NCBI RefSeq assembly: GCF_000711795.1
Contig: NZ_JONH01000001.1
Coordinates: 434,001 to 498,000 of the forward strand
DNA: 64,000 bases
Direction: 5' to 3'
Origin: Vibrio pacinii DSM 19139
GTDB taxonomy: Bacteria > Pseudomonadota > Gammaproteobacteria > Enterobacterales > Vibrionaceae
The notes beneath the pieces are model-generated. The model saw only the letters and a list, made by a program, of their open reading frames with translations. It searched no databases and had not been told where the DNA came from. The position numbers and the translations under genes are program-made. Below, piece after piece: positions 29,456 to 37,778 of the stretch. The first letter of the stretch is position 1. Each line of letters starts with the position of its first letter.

Positions 29456-30445
29456 TTAACCGCCGATTGACGCTAAATGTGGCGTCATACCTGAGTTGCC
29501 ATCATGTAAGAAGTGGCTGACCGATTTGGTCTGCAATTGTGCTTGGATACGATCTATCAGTGAATGCCGCTGTGAATCATCCTCAAGCAAGTCTCGCAAT
29601 TCTACGCCGTGATCGCCAAACAAACACAAATGCAACTTGCCTGTTGCCGAGACCCGCAGTCGATTACAACTTGCGCAAAAATCCTTCTCATATGGCATGA
29701 TCAGACCTATTTCCCCCTGATAGTCAGGATGAATAAACACTTGCGCCGGGCCATCGTTGTTTGCTCGCGCTTTAAGTAGCCAACCATTGGCAATCAATTG
29801 ATTCCGAATCGCCACACCGGACACATGGTGGCGCTGGAAAAGCGTATCCATTTCACCAGTTTGCATGAGCTCAATAAAACGTAATTGAATCGGTCGATCT
29901 TTGATCCAAGCCAGAAAAGCGGGTAATTCATGGGCATTGAGATCTTTCATCAACACGACATTAACTTTGACCTGCTGATACCCGACGTCAAAGGCACGCT
30001 CAATGCCATCCATCACTTGGGTGAACTTATTTTCACCGGTAATTTGATGGAACATTCGCGGGTCGAGGCTATCAACACTGACATTAATGTGCGTTAGCCC
30101 TGCCTGCTTCCAATCTGCTACTTGCTTGGCCATACGATAACCGTTGGTGGTCGTCGCGACCTTATCAATACCAGGTGTTGAAGCCACTGCATGGATAATA
30201 TCGTTGAAGTCTTTGCGCAGACTTGGCTCGCCACCCGTAATACGGACTTTAGACGTACCGCAATCGGCAAACGCCGAAACCACACGTTTAATCTCGGGCA
30301 GGGATAAAAAAGACGAGTTTTTCTGCCCCGAAGGCTGGTAGCCATCAGGCAGACAATATGTGCATTTAAAGTTACAGACATCTGTAACGGAGAGTCGTAA
30401 GTAATAAAACTTACGATTGAATCTATCTTCAAATTGTTGCGCCAC
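29456..30445 (-). CDS. moaA: GTP 3',8-cyclase (radical SAM)
   Basis: Protein of 329 residues from a GTG at 30445, exactly E. coli MoaA length; an in-frame TTG at 30460 would lie inside the riboswitch core. The radical SAM cluster motif CNFKCTYC is near residue 24, the [13 protein letters not shown] site follows, and a second 4Fe-4S cluster is bound by the C-terminal CASCNR ... HLCLFG cysteines. It converts GTP to 3',8-cyclo-GTP, the first step of Moco synthesis. Its ribosome binding site AAGGTG is the last part of the Moco riboswitch. Confidence 0.96.
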   Translation of the reverse strand: MAQQFEDRFNRKFYYLRLSVTDVCNFKCTYCLPDGYQPSGQKNSSFLSLPEIKRVVSAFADCGTSKVRITGGEPSLRKDFNDIIHAVASTPGIDKVATTTNGYRMAKQVADWKQAGLTHINVSVDSLDPRMFHQITGENKFTQVMDGIERAFDVGYQQVKVNVVLMKDLNAHELPAFLAWIKDRPIQLRFIELMQTGEMDTLFQRHHVSGVAIRNQLIANGWLLKARANNDGPAQVFIHPDYQGEIGLIMPYEKDFCASCNRLRVSATGKLHLCLFGDHGVELRDLLEDDSQRHSLIDRIQAQLQTKSVSHFLHDGNSGMTPHLASIGG

Positions 30446-30446
30446 G

Positions 30447-30600
30447 GAACACCTTTCCAAACACGGGAGGCATAATCATTTCCAATTATGCCCTTGTGAC
30501 AAAATGTCACTGGCTTAACAAGCGTATTCAGTATGAACTTAGCCTGTGAAGCTCGGAGCTATGGCAACTACCTATATTGGGTAGTAGCTTGACTATTAAA
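30447..30600 (-). promoter_or_regulatory. Molybdenum cofactor (Moco) riboswitch
   Basis: The minus-strand leader before moaA matches the conserved 3' half of the Moco RNA motif of E. coli moaA: the GCATAAT...ATTATGC stem with a GGAAATGA loop region (30470-30492), then CCTCCCGTGTTTGGAAAGGTG leading into the start codon. A preceding hairpin GTGAC/GTCAC lies at 30496-30510 and another ACTACC/GGTAGT stem near 30568-30585. The ribosome binding site is within the element, so cofactor binding would repress moa translation. The 5' boundary is approximate. Confidence 0.85.
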
Positions 30601-30737
30601 ATACTTAATAATTATGTGTGATTCCACCCTGCACACCAAAAAATCGTGCTTAGGGCGCAAATTACTCCCTATTGAGTATTTAATATGAATACAATATTCT
30701 AAATTGTAGTTGGTTATGACAAAAATAGAAGCTCAGC

Positions 30738-31625
30738 ATGACACTTTACGCTAGCAAGAAAGTGGTCGCAGTCGGTGGAGGCCATGGTCTCGGCAGGATG
30801 CTTGCGGCATTAAAAGATTTCGGCTCAAACGCCACTGGCATCGTCGCGACGACGGATAATGGCGGTTCAACAGGTCGTATTCGTAACTGTCAAGGTGGTA
30901 TCGCCTGGGGAGATACTCGTAACTGCATTAATCAGCTCATTACTGAACCTTCGATTAGCTCTATGATGTTCGAATACCGCTTCAAAGGCACCGGAGAACT
31001 TGACGGTCACAACCTAGGCAACTTGATGTTGACTGCGCTCGATAACCTCTCAGTGCGGCCACTTGATGCAACCAATTTGATCCGCAACATGCTTAAAGTC
31101 GATGTCAATATTATCCCGATGTCTGAGCACCCTTCCGACTTAAGGGCATTAGCCCCCAATGGTCACTGGGTTACTGGCGAAACCAGTGTTGATGAGATGC
31201 CAGATAAATTGATTCGGCTTGATTTAGAGCCAGAAGTGCCGGCCACTAAAGAGGGGGTATTAGCGCTAGAGCAAGCCGATGCCATCATCCTCGGTCCGGG
31301 CAGCTTCCTGACCAGTATCATGCCGCCATTACTGTTACCAGAGATTGGCCGCGCGATTGCCAATAACCTCAAGGCTAAGGTTATTTTTGTCGAAAATTTG
31401 TCGCCAGAATTTGGCCCCGCAGGAGAAATGACATTAGAGGAAAAGCTCGACTGGTGCGAGCGTTCCTGCCAAGGTCGACAGATTGATGTGGTGCTTGGTG
31501 ATAAAGCCCACCCTGAATTGCAGCGTTGGAATTGCGTCACGACACCCTTAGCTTCACCAAATAGAGATTGGCGTCATGACCGAATTAAGTTGCAACAAGC
31601 AATAGAGATGCTCTTAGTCGAGTAA
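30738..31625 (+). CDS. ybhK: YvcK/CofD-like protein (gluconeogenesis factor family)
   Basis: Protein of 295 residues with VAVGGGHGLGRMLAALKD at the N-terminus, TDNGGSTGRIR and the ILGPGSFLTSIMPPLLLPEI segment, typical of the YvcK/YbhK family (CofD-like fold). Bacillus YvcK binds UDP-N-acetylglucosamine and is needed for cell shape on gluconeogenic carbon; the E. coli gene is ybhK. Divergent from moaA, as in E. coli. It converges on luxU with a 12-bp overlap of coding ends. Confidence 0.92.
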   Translation: MTLYASKKVVAVGGGHGLGRMLAALKDFGSNATGIVATTDNGGSTGRIRNCQGGIAWGDTRNCINQLITEPSISSMMFEYRFKGTGELDGHNLGNLMLTALDNLSVRPLDATNLIRNMLKVDVNIIPMSEHPSDLRALAPNGHWVTGETSVDEMPDKLIRLDLEPEVPATKEGVLALEQADAIILGPGSFLTSIMPPLLLPEIGRAIANNLKAKVIFVENLSPEFGPAGEMTLEEKLDWCERSCQGRQIDVVLGDKAHPELQRWNCVTTPLASPNRDWRHDRIKLQQAIEMLLVE

Positions 31626-31952
31626 CTGTTTGTATCTCTGTTCAGTTTGTTTGAGCAGAGATAACATTTGCTGTTTATCGTCTTCAGAGCTCAATGCATC
31701 CCCCGCTTTCGCTCTTGCATCGAGTTCAACCGAAAAGGTACGCAGTGCCTCAGCACCAAAGCTGGCAGCGCTGCTTTTCAGAGCATGGCTGATCTCTTGA
31801 AGATAGCTGTCTTGCTGCTCAGAAACGAGTTGTGACAAAGTGGCGATGTAGTTACTCAGTTCACCTAGGAAAATTTCCAATAACACTGGCACGTTTTCTT
31901 CACCGATCTCATTGGCTAATCGGTCTATTTTGGCCTGATCTAATAAATCCAC
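31614..31952 (-). CDS. luxU: Quorum-sensing phosphorelay protein LuxU
   Basis: Histidine phosphotransfer protein of 112 residues, from a GTG at 31952 that lies 2 bp after the luxO stop and has GAAGGA upstream. This matches the length of V. harveyi LuxU (114); an ATG at 31976 would overlap luxO. The phospho-accepting His is in ISHALKSSAASFGA (His56 by this start). LuxU passes phosphate from hybrid sensor kinases to LuxO. Translational coupling with luxO is likely. Confidence 0.93.
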   Translation of the reverse strand: MDLLDQAKIDRLANEIGEENVPVLLEIFLGELSNYIATLSQLVSEQQDSYLQEISHALKSSAASFGAEALRTFSVELDARAKAGDALSSEDDKQQMLSLLKQTEQRYKQLLD

Positions 31953-31954
31953 GC

Positions 31955-33349
31955 TTATGCTTCCTTCACATTCCATGATTGCAGTTTACGGTACAGTGTC
32001 GAAGGACTAACATCAAGGTATCCAGCAGCCTTGGGAATATTGCCATCACACGCTTTTATCGCTTGCTCAATCGCGTTTTTCTCGGTTAACCATAACGGGA
32101 AAATATCTTGAACCGAGACAACATCATTATTGACGCTAAGCGGTACTCTAATCTCTCTTTTTGCGGGTTGATTGAGTGGTGGCGGCAACATGTCTAAGGT
32201 AATTTCTCGACCATTATTGAGCACCACGACGTTACGCAGCACGTTTTGCAATTGGCGCACATTGCCCGGCCATTCGTAGCGAGCAAATCTCTCTACAACC
32301 TCAGGAGCGAGGCGCACAAAGTCTTTACCTTCTTCTTTGGACATATAACCAAGCAGAGAATAAGCAATCTCAATGATGTCTTCTCCTCTTTCTCTCAAAG
32401 GAGGTAAATGCAAAGGAATCACGTAGAGGCGATAGTATAAATCTTCACGAAAACGCCCCTCTTCAACTTCTTTCCAAGGATCACGATTTGTAGCACAAAC
32501 GAAACGAACATCGACACTCTTCATCTTAGATGAGCCGACTTTTTGGAAGGTCCCCGTCTGAATAAAACGCAGTAGTTTGGTTTGCAGTTCAAGGTCCATT
32601 TCACACAATTCATCGAGGAACAGCGTTCCGCCATCCGCAAGTTCAGCAGCCCCTTGTCGATCGGTTGCTGCGCCAGTGAATGCGCCTTTGACATGACCAA
32701 ACAGCTCACTCTCAATCAAATCTTTCGGGATCGCCGCACAGTTAATGGCAATAAATGGCTTGTCTCTGCGCTTGCTCGTGGCATGAATGGCTTCTGCACA
32801 CACCTCTTTACCCGTACCACTCTCACCAGTAATGAAGATACTTGCTTTACTACTCGCGGCAGAGTCAATCGTGCGGTAAACCGCTTGCATCGTTTGACTG
32901 CTACCGATAAAACCTTGATAACCTTGACTGCCGGAACTGTTCGCATCATTCTTGAGTTTGTTGGCTTTGCGCAGGGCGTTGTTAACGGTAACGCGAAGAC
33001 GGTCCGCTTCACATGGTTTGATAAGAAAGTCTTGTGCGCCATGACGCATCGCTTCAACCGCCGTGTCAATCGAACCGTGCGCCGTCATAAAGATCACTGG
33101 CACATCAGGATTCTTCTCTTTCACCGCGTGAAGAACATCCATACCAGTCATATCAGGTAGACGTAAATCGAGTAAGATGAGATCAGGGGTTCGAAAATTG
33201 AGACTTTCAATCGCATCACGACCCGTACCGACAATATTGATATCAATTTGTAGTGGAGTGAGATAAGAGCGATACAGTGCCGCGACCGACGCTGTATCTT
33301 CTACCATCAGCAAATATCTTGCTTTCTGATCAGATACTACTTGTTGCAT
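31955..33349 (-). CDS. luxO: Sigma-54-dependent response regulator LuxO
   Basis: Protein of 464 residues: receiver domain (1-125) with phospho-accepting Asp61 in [10 protein letters not shown] and the switch Lys in [13 protein letters not shown]+ domain with Walker A GESGTGKE and sigma-54 contact loop GAFTGA; C-terminal Fis-type helix-turn-helix ([21 protein letters not shown]). At low cell density LuxO-P activates Qrr sRNA genes, one of which lies divergently upstream (33500-33597). LuxU receives and passes phosphate from the downstream gene. Known vibrio feedbacks on luxO (by LuxO itself and by Qrr) are expected but not demonstrable here. Confidence 0.97.
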   Translation of the reverse strand: MQQVVSDQKARYLLMVEDTASVAALYRSYLTPLQIDINIVGTGRDAIESLNFRTPDLILLDLRLPDMTGMDVLHAVKEKNPDVPVIFMTAHGSIDTAVEAMRHGAQDFLIKPCEADRLRVTVNNALRKANKLKNDANSSGSQGYQGFIGSSQTMQAVYRTIDSAASSKASIFITGESGTGKEVCAEAIHATSKRRDKPFIAINCAAIPKDLIESELFGHVKGAFTGAATDRQGAAELADGGTLFLDELCEMDLELQTKLLRFIQTGTFQKVGSSKMKSVDVRFVCATNRDPWKEVEEGRFREDLYYRLYVIPLHLPPLRERGEDIIEIAYSLLGYMSKEEGKDFVRLAPEVVERFARYEWPGNVRQLQNVLRNVVVLNNGREITLDMLPPPLNQPAKREIRVPLSVNNDVVSVQDIFPLWLTEKNAIEQAIKACDGNIPKAAGYLDVSPSTLYRKLQSWNVKEA

Positions 33350-33399
33350 AACCTAGCCATATTTTAATTTGCATTATGTACAAATCATTGCATTAGGCT

Positions 33400-33412
33400 T
33401 TGCAATTTGCAA
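33400..33412. promoter_or_regulatory. LuxO enhancer site upstream of qrr1
   Basis: TTGCAATTTGCAA fits the LuxO-binding dyad TTGCA-W3-TGCAA exactly, about 62 bp upstream of the sigma-54 promoter. Additional TTTGCAT and TTGCAT half sites lie at about 33368 and 33388. Confidence 0.8.
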
Positions 33413-33473
33413 ATATTTCGCTCAAAAAGTCGCTTTTAGCTTGAGAAAACCGCCTTTTTTATCGCTTAGCGAC

Positions 33474-33489
33474 TGGCACAGTCTATGCA
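33474..33489 (+). promoter_or_regulatory. Sigma-54 promoter of qrr1
   Basis: TGGCACAGTCTATGCA has the -24 GG and -12 GC separated by 10 nt. The predicted start is near 33500, at the known beginning of Qrr RNAs. Confidence 0.88.
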
Positions 33490-33499
33490 GACTCTAACA

Positions 33500-33597
33500 A
33501 TGACCCTTCTGGGTCACCTAGCCAACTGACGTTGTTAGTGAACATAGTATTCACAAATAACAGCCAATAGGATCCTTGCTATTGGCTATTTTTTTGT
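33500..33597 (+). ncRNA. qrr1: Quorum-regulatory small RNA Qrr (Qrr1 position)
   Basis: About 98-nt RNA. The 5' hairpin TGACCCTTCTGGGTCA is followed by the highly conserved Qrr target-pairing core CTAGCCAACTGACGTTGTTA, a single-stranded A-rich segment, and the terminator AGCCAATAG/CTATTGGCT plus T tract (33562-33597). Qrr RNAs act with Hfq on mRNAs such as luxR/hapR, aphA and luxO. Position between luxO and uvrB is that of qrr1 in other vibrios. Confidence 0.95.
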
Positions 33598-33608
33598 CTG
33601 GCTGACAC

Positions 33609-35639
33609 TTAACTGTTGGCGATAAACTGTTGGCGTAGCTTGTCAATTTGATCGCGTTTTCCTGCCGCCAATTCAAACTCCAGATCTTGAGCATGCTGAT
33701 ACATTTGTGCTTCAAGTCTACGGATTTCTTTATCTAACTCTTGTGGCGTCATTACATCATAGCTTTGTGAAGGTTCAGCCACTTTAGACAGAGGAACCGC
33801 TTTGCTCGTGCGCTGTTTTTTACCCTTAGTGATGTCGCCAAGCTCCATAATATCTTTTATGTTTCGTTTCAGCGCCTGAGGTTCAATGCCCATTTTGGCA
33901 TTATGATCTTGCTGCTTTTGACGACGTCGATTGGTTTCATCGATGGCTTTCCCCATCGACTTAGTGATCCGGTCACCATACAAAATCGCCTTACCTGCCA
34001 CATTTCGCGCCGCGCGACCAATGGTCTGAATTAATGAGCGCTCTGAACGCAAGAAACCTTCTTTATCCGCATCAAGAATCGCAACCAACGACACTTCAGG
34101 CATATCGAGTCCTTCGCGCAATAAGTTGATCCCAACCAAAACATCAAATTCACCTAAACGTAAGTCACGAATAATCTCAACACGCTCGACGGTATCAATG
34201 TCTGAGTGCAGATAACGCACTTTTACATCATGTTCGGTGAGATATTCCGTTAAATCCTCAGCCATACGCTTGGTTAATGTCGTCACCAGCACTCGCTCAT
34301 CTTTTACCGCTCTAATGCGAATTTCAGATAACAAGTCATCAACCTGAGTCGCGACCGGACGAACTTCTATTTCAGGGTCAAGTAGCCCTGTGGGTCTCAC
34401 TACTTGGTCAGCGATATCATTCGCTGATTTTTCTAACTCATAGTTACCCGGTGTAGCCGAGACAAAAATCGTCTGCGGAGCAAGTGACTCAAATTCTTCA
34501 AATTTCAGTGGTCGGTTATCAAGTGCTGAAGGTAAACGGAAACCAAATTCAACTAGGGTCTCTTTGCGAGAGCGGTCACCTTTATACATAGCGCCAATTT
34601 GCGGCACTGTCACATGAGACTCATCGATAATCAACAAGCCATCATGTGGCAGATAATCAAACAGCGTCGGGGGCGGCTCGCCCTCATTACGACCACTTAA
34701 ATAACGCGAGTAGTTTTCGATACCAGAACAGAAACCGAGCTCATTCATCATTTCAATATCAAACTGGGTTCGCTGGGAAATACGTTGTTCTTCTAATAGT
34801 TTGTTATTATCCAACAGGTGCTTTTTACGCGCTTCAAGTTCAATCTTAATATGCTCAATTGCTTCAAGCATTCTGTCACGGGGTGTCACATAGTGCGTCT
34901 TAGGATAAATAGTGTAGCGAGCTAAATCGCGCTGGTTAACCACGCCCGTCAATGGATCAAACACACTGATACAATCGATTTCATCATCAAACATTTCAAT
35001 ACGAACCGCATCTTGATCCGACTCGGCAGGAAATATATCGATTACTTCGCCGCGCACGCGAAATTGACCACGCTCAAACGCCACATCATTACGGCTATAT
35101 TGCAGATCAGCCAAACGCCTTAGAATATCGCGTTGGTTCATAATGTCGCCACGACGAATATGCAACATCATTTTGAGGTACGATTCAGGATCACCCAAAC
35201 CATAAATCGCTGAAACTGAGGCAACAATAATGGCATCTTTACGTTCTAATAAAGCTTTAGTGGCAGATAAGCGCATCTGTTCAATGTGGGCGTTAACTGA
35301 CGAATCTTTTTCAATAAAAGTATCCGTAGTCGGTACGTACGCTTCTGGCTGATAGTAATCGTAGTAAGAGACAAAATACTCAACCGCATTATTCGGAAAG
35401 AAAGACCTCATCTCTCCATAAAGCTGCGCTGCAAGCGTTTTATTCGGTGCCAACAAGATTGCAGGACGCTGAGCATTCGCGATGACATTCGCGAGTGTGA
35501 AGGTTTTTCCTGACCCAGTCACACCAAGTAATGTTTGATGTGCTAAACCAGCATCAAGCCCTTCGGACAATTGATTAATCGCCGTCGGCTGATCGCCAGA
35601 AGGCTGATAGTCTGAGACCAAATCGAAAACTTTACCCAT
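33609..35639 (-). CDS. uvrB: Excinuclease ABC subunit B
   Basis: About 676 residues from the ATG at 35639 ([18 protein letters not shown], the family start). Helicase motifs: Walker A GVTGSGKT, the beta-hairpin region [17 protein letters not shown] (motif II), [13 protein letters not shown] (motif VI), and a C-terminal UVR domain for UvrC contact ([20 protein letters not shown]). It verifies DNA damage delivered by UvrA and recruits UvrC. A perfect LexA box lies 43 bp upstream of the start. Confidence 0.97.
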   Translation of the reverse strand: MGKVFDLVSDYQPSGDQPTAINQLSEGLDAGLAHQTLLGVTGSGKTFTLANVIANAQRPAILLAPNKTLAAQLYGEMRSFFPNNAVEYFVSYYDYYQPEAYVPTTDTFIEKDSSVNAHIEQMRLSATKALLERKDAIIVASVSAIYGLGDPESYLKMMLHIRRGDIMNQRDILRRLADLQYSRNDVAFERGQFRVRGEVIDIFPAESDQDAVRIEMFDDEIDCISVFDPLTGVVNQRDLARYTIYPKTHYVTPRDRMLEAIEHIKIELEARKKHLLDNNKLLEEQRISQRTQFDIEMMNELGFCSGIENYSRYLSGRNEGEPPPTLFDYLPHDGLLIIDESHVTVPQIGAMYKGDRSRKETLVEFGFRLPSALDNRPLKFEEFESLAPQTIFVSATPGNYELEKSANDIADQVVRPTGLLDPEIEVRPVATQVDDLLSEIRIRAVKDERVLVTTLTKRMAEDLTEYLTEHDVKVRYLHSDIDTVERVEIIRDLRLGEFDVLVGINLLREGLDMPEVSLVAILDADKEGFLRSERSLIQTIGRAARNVAGKAILYGDRITKSMGKAIDETNRRRQKQQDHNAKMGIEPQALKRNIKDIMELGDITKGKKQRTSKAVPLSKVAEPSQSYDVMTPQELDKEIRRLEAQMYQHAQDLEFELAAGKRDQIDKLRQQFIANS

Positions 35640-35681
35640 CTCTTTTCTCTTGTTGATGTTGCACTTCATTGTCCATTGTGA

Positions 35682-35697
35682 CTGTATAAATATACAG
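35682..35697 (-). promoter_or_regulatory. LexA (SOS) box of uvrB
   Basis: CTGTATAAATATACAG fits CTG-N10-CAG with the full CTGT-N8-ACAG arms and a TA-rich centre. Confidence 0.92.
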
Positions 35698-36018
35698 ACT
35701 CAAGCATTCACTAAAAAATTAATCTCTTTTTTACATCAACGCACGTAGAACAACTAGATCAATCCCTTTAATCCTGATATCATGCTCGACCTCGCAAGAG
35801 CCTACCAGTAAAAAATTCAAAAATACCACCCACAAGATATTCACATTTATCTTTATTTTTAGCTAATATCGACAATTTCTATCCAAGACTCCTCTTGAAA
35901 GAAAAACATTAAATAAAAACGAAAAAGCTTTATAGAACAAAGGTTAAGTTAGATATTATTTACTTGTGTATAATCTTTTTAGTAATGAAAGATCGACATA
36001 CTCAAGTTTAATACACAC

Positions 36019-36073
36019 ACTTATCCACAAATTTGGTGGATAAGTAAATATAGCCCTTTAGCGATAAGGGCTA
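36019..36073. other. Two adjacent hairpins in the uvrB - tRNA-Asn gap
   Basis: The 430 bp between the uvrB LexA box and the tRNA promoter is AT-rich and holds no credible ORF. It does contain a perfect 10-bp inverted repeat ACTTATCCAC/GTGGATAAGT (36019-36045, including a DnaA-box-like TTATCCACA) and an 8-bp one TAGCCCTT/AAGGGCTA (36051-36073). Neither is followed by a T tract directly. Function unknown; see findings. Confidence 0.5.
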
Positions 36074-36128
36074 CAGAAAAGTAAAGCAAATTTTTAAGCT
36101 TTTTTTTATTAAATCGCTGGGTAAAATA

Positions 36129-36157
36129 TTGACACTATTCGACTCGATAGCTAATAT
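36129..36157 (+). promoter_or_regulatory. Promoter of tRNA-Asn
   Basis: Consensus -35 TTGACA (36129-36134) and -10 TAATAT (36152-36157) separated by 17 bp, 18 bp before the mature tRNA start. Confidence 0.85.
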
Positions 36158-36174
36158 TCGCTCGCTAAAACAAT

Positions 36175-36250
36175 TCCCCCTTAGTTCAGTCGGTAGAACG
36201 GCGGACTGTTAATCCGTATGTCGCAAGTTCAAGTCTTGCAGGGGGAGCCA
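36175..36250 (+). tRNA. tRNA-Asn (anticodon GTT)
   Basis: A 76-nt cloverleaf with encoded CCA. Acceptor stem TCCCCCT/AGGGGGA; anticodon loop CTGTTAA with GTT at 36208-36210; T arm AAGTTCAAGTCTT. Confidence 0.96.
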
Positions 36251-36258
36251 AATTCAAC

Positions 36259-36288
36259 AAAAAGCCGTGTCGAATGACGCGGCTTTTT
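36259..36288 (+). terminator. tRNA-Asn terminator
   Basis: AAAAAGCCGTGTC / GACGCGGCTTTTT (one G-T pair) with GAAT loop, 8 nt after the tRNA. The next 316 bp, up to rnfA, show no gene; I could not fix the rnf promoter in it. Confidence 0.9.
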
Positions 36289-36604
36289 CGTATCTGTCGC
36301 CACCGGTAACTACACAGTTTCGATCTTTGAGTAATCCGATAACACGTCAAAATATTCTGCTTTAGGATGGATTTGTTAAGAGCTTCAAAGACTAAGCCAC
36401 TATCAGCGCTTACTGGCCAAACGGCTAGAAGCCCCTTATTTAAGTAACATCAGTGATTCGCCGAAATAATCATGGTAACTCAACTTTTTCAGCCCAGTTT
36501 CGTATAATTTTTACTCGATAACATAAAACCTTATCTTTCCTTGGTTGTTATTAGGCAGTCAAAGCAGGATAATATGAGGATCGGAATTTCTACTATATAA
36601 AATT

Positions 36605-37186
36605 ATGACCGAATATTTTTTGTTGTTAGTCGGCACCGTGCTGGTCAACAACTTTGTACTGGTGAAGTTTCTTGGCTTGTGTCCATTTATGGGTGTTTCA
36701 AAAAAACTTGAGACGGCCATTGGAATGGGGTTGGCGACAACGTTCGTCTTAACCCTCGCCTCAGTGTGCGCGTATCTGGTTGAAAGTTACATTTTGGGCC
36801 CACTCAACCTCGAGTATTTACGCACGATGAGCTTCATCTTAGTGATTGCTGTCGTGGTTCAATTTACCGAAATGGTAGTGCACAAAACCAGCCCGACGCT
36901 CTATCGTCTATTGGGTATTTTCTTACCACTGATCACAACCAACTGCGCGGTACTTGGTGTCGCTTTACTTAACATCAATGAAAATCACAATTTTATCGAG
37001 TCAATCATTTATGGCTTTGGCGCGGCGGTTGGCTTTTCGTTGGTTTTGATCCTATTCGCTTCGATGCGAGAAAGAATTGCCGCCGCCGATGTTCCTATGC
37101 CGTTTAAAGGCGCGTCTATCGCGATGATCACTGCTGGACTGATGTCGTTGGCCTTTATGGGCTTTACTGGTTTGGTGAAGTTGTAA
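36605..37186 (+). CDS. rnfA: Rnf complex subunit A (membrane)
   Basis: Protein of 193 residues with six predicted membrane helices. The motif [19 protein letters not shown] carries the conserved Cys now known to share a cluster with RnfE. RnfA/E form the inverted-symmetry core of the Rnf ferredoxin:NAD oxidoreductase, which in vibrios is a sodium-pumping complex (Rsx in E. coli, acting on SoxR). First gene of rnfABCDGE-nth; its stop overlaps the rnfB start (TAATG). Confidence 0.95.
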   Translation: MTEYFLLLVGTVLVNNFVLVKFLGLCPFMGVSKKLETAIGMGLATTFVLTLASVCAYLVESYILGPLNLEYLRTMSFILVIAVVVQFTEMVVHKTSPTLYRLLGIFLPLITTNCAVLGVALLNINENHNFIESIIYGFGAAVGFSLVLILFASMRERIAAADVPMPFKGASIAMITAGLMSLAFMGFTGLVKL

Positions 37187-37770
37187 TGAGCTCAATTCTA
37201 ATCGCAATTATTGCAATTGCTGCTTTAGCGGCTATTTTCGGTGCCGCTCTGGGTTTTGCCTCGATTCGATTTAAGGTCGAAGCCGATCCTATTGTTGACC
37301 AAATCGATACTATCTTGCCTCAAACCCAATGTGGCCAATGTGGCTATCCTGGCTGCCGCCCTTATGCGGAAGCCATCGCCAACGGTGACGAAATAAACAA
37401 ATGTCCACCGGGCGGGCAAGCAACGATTGAAAAACTAGCCGACTTAATGGGCGTCGATGTCCCAGACTCAGCACACGACCTGGAAAACGCAGTGAAAACG
37501 GTCGCCTTCATACACGAAGATATGTGTATTGGCTGCACCAAATGTATTCAAGCCTGTCCGGTCGACGCTATCGTTGGTGGAACAAAAGCCCTGCACACGG
37601 TCATTAAGGATGAATGTACTGGCTGTGATTTATGTGTTGCTCCCTGCCCAACAGACTGTATTGAAATGATCCCTGTAGAAACCACTACAGCGAATTGGAA
37701 GTGGCAAATGGACGCCATTCCTGTTGTTGATATTACCAATTCTGCGCCAAAGCAGAATGACGTGAATTAA
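37186..37770 (+). CDS. rnfB: Rnf complex subunit B (Fe-S)
   Basis: Protein of 194 residues: an N-terminal membrane anchor, then a Cys-rich cluster domain ([16 protein letters not shown], with NKCPPGG) and two ferredoxin-type 4Fe-4S motifs ([16 protein letters not shown] and [16 protein letters not shown]). It transfers electrons inside the Rnf complex. All cluster Cys are present. Confidence 0.95.
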   Translation: MSSILIAIIAIAALAAIFGAALGFASIRFKVEADPIVDQIDTILPQTQCGQCGYPGCRPYAEAIANGDEINKCPPGGQATIEKLADLMGVDVPDSAHDLENAVKTVAFIHEDMCIGCTKCIQACPVDAIVGGTKALHTVIKDECTGCDLCVAPCPTDCIEMIPVETTTANWKWQMDAIPVVDITNSAPKQNDVN

Positions 37771-37778
37771 GGGCTGGT

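Noticed and set aside
32582..33160. Open frame of 192 codons opposite luxO
   Set aside because: Antisense shadow of luxO with Arg/Thr/His-rich translation and no start signals.
36021..36045. DnaA-box-like palindrome as a replication origin
   Set aside because: A single box inside a hairpin, no AT-rich 13-mers or box cluster, and no dnaA, gidA or other origin genes nearby.
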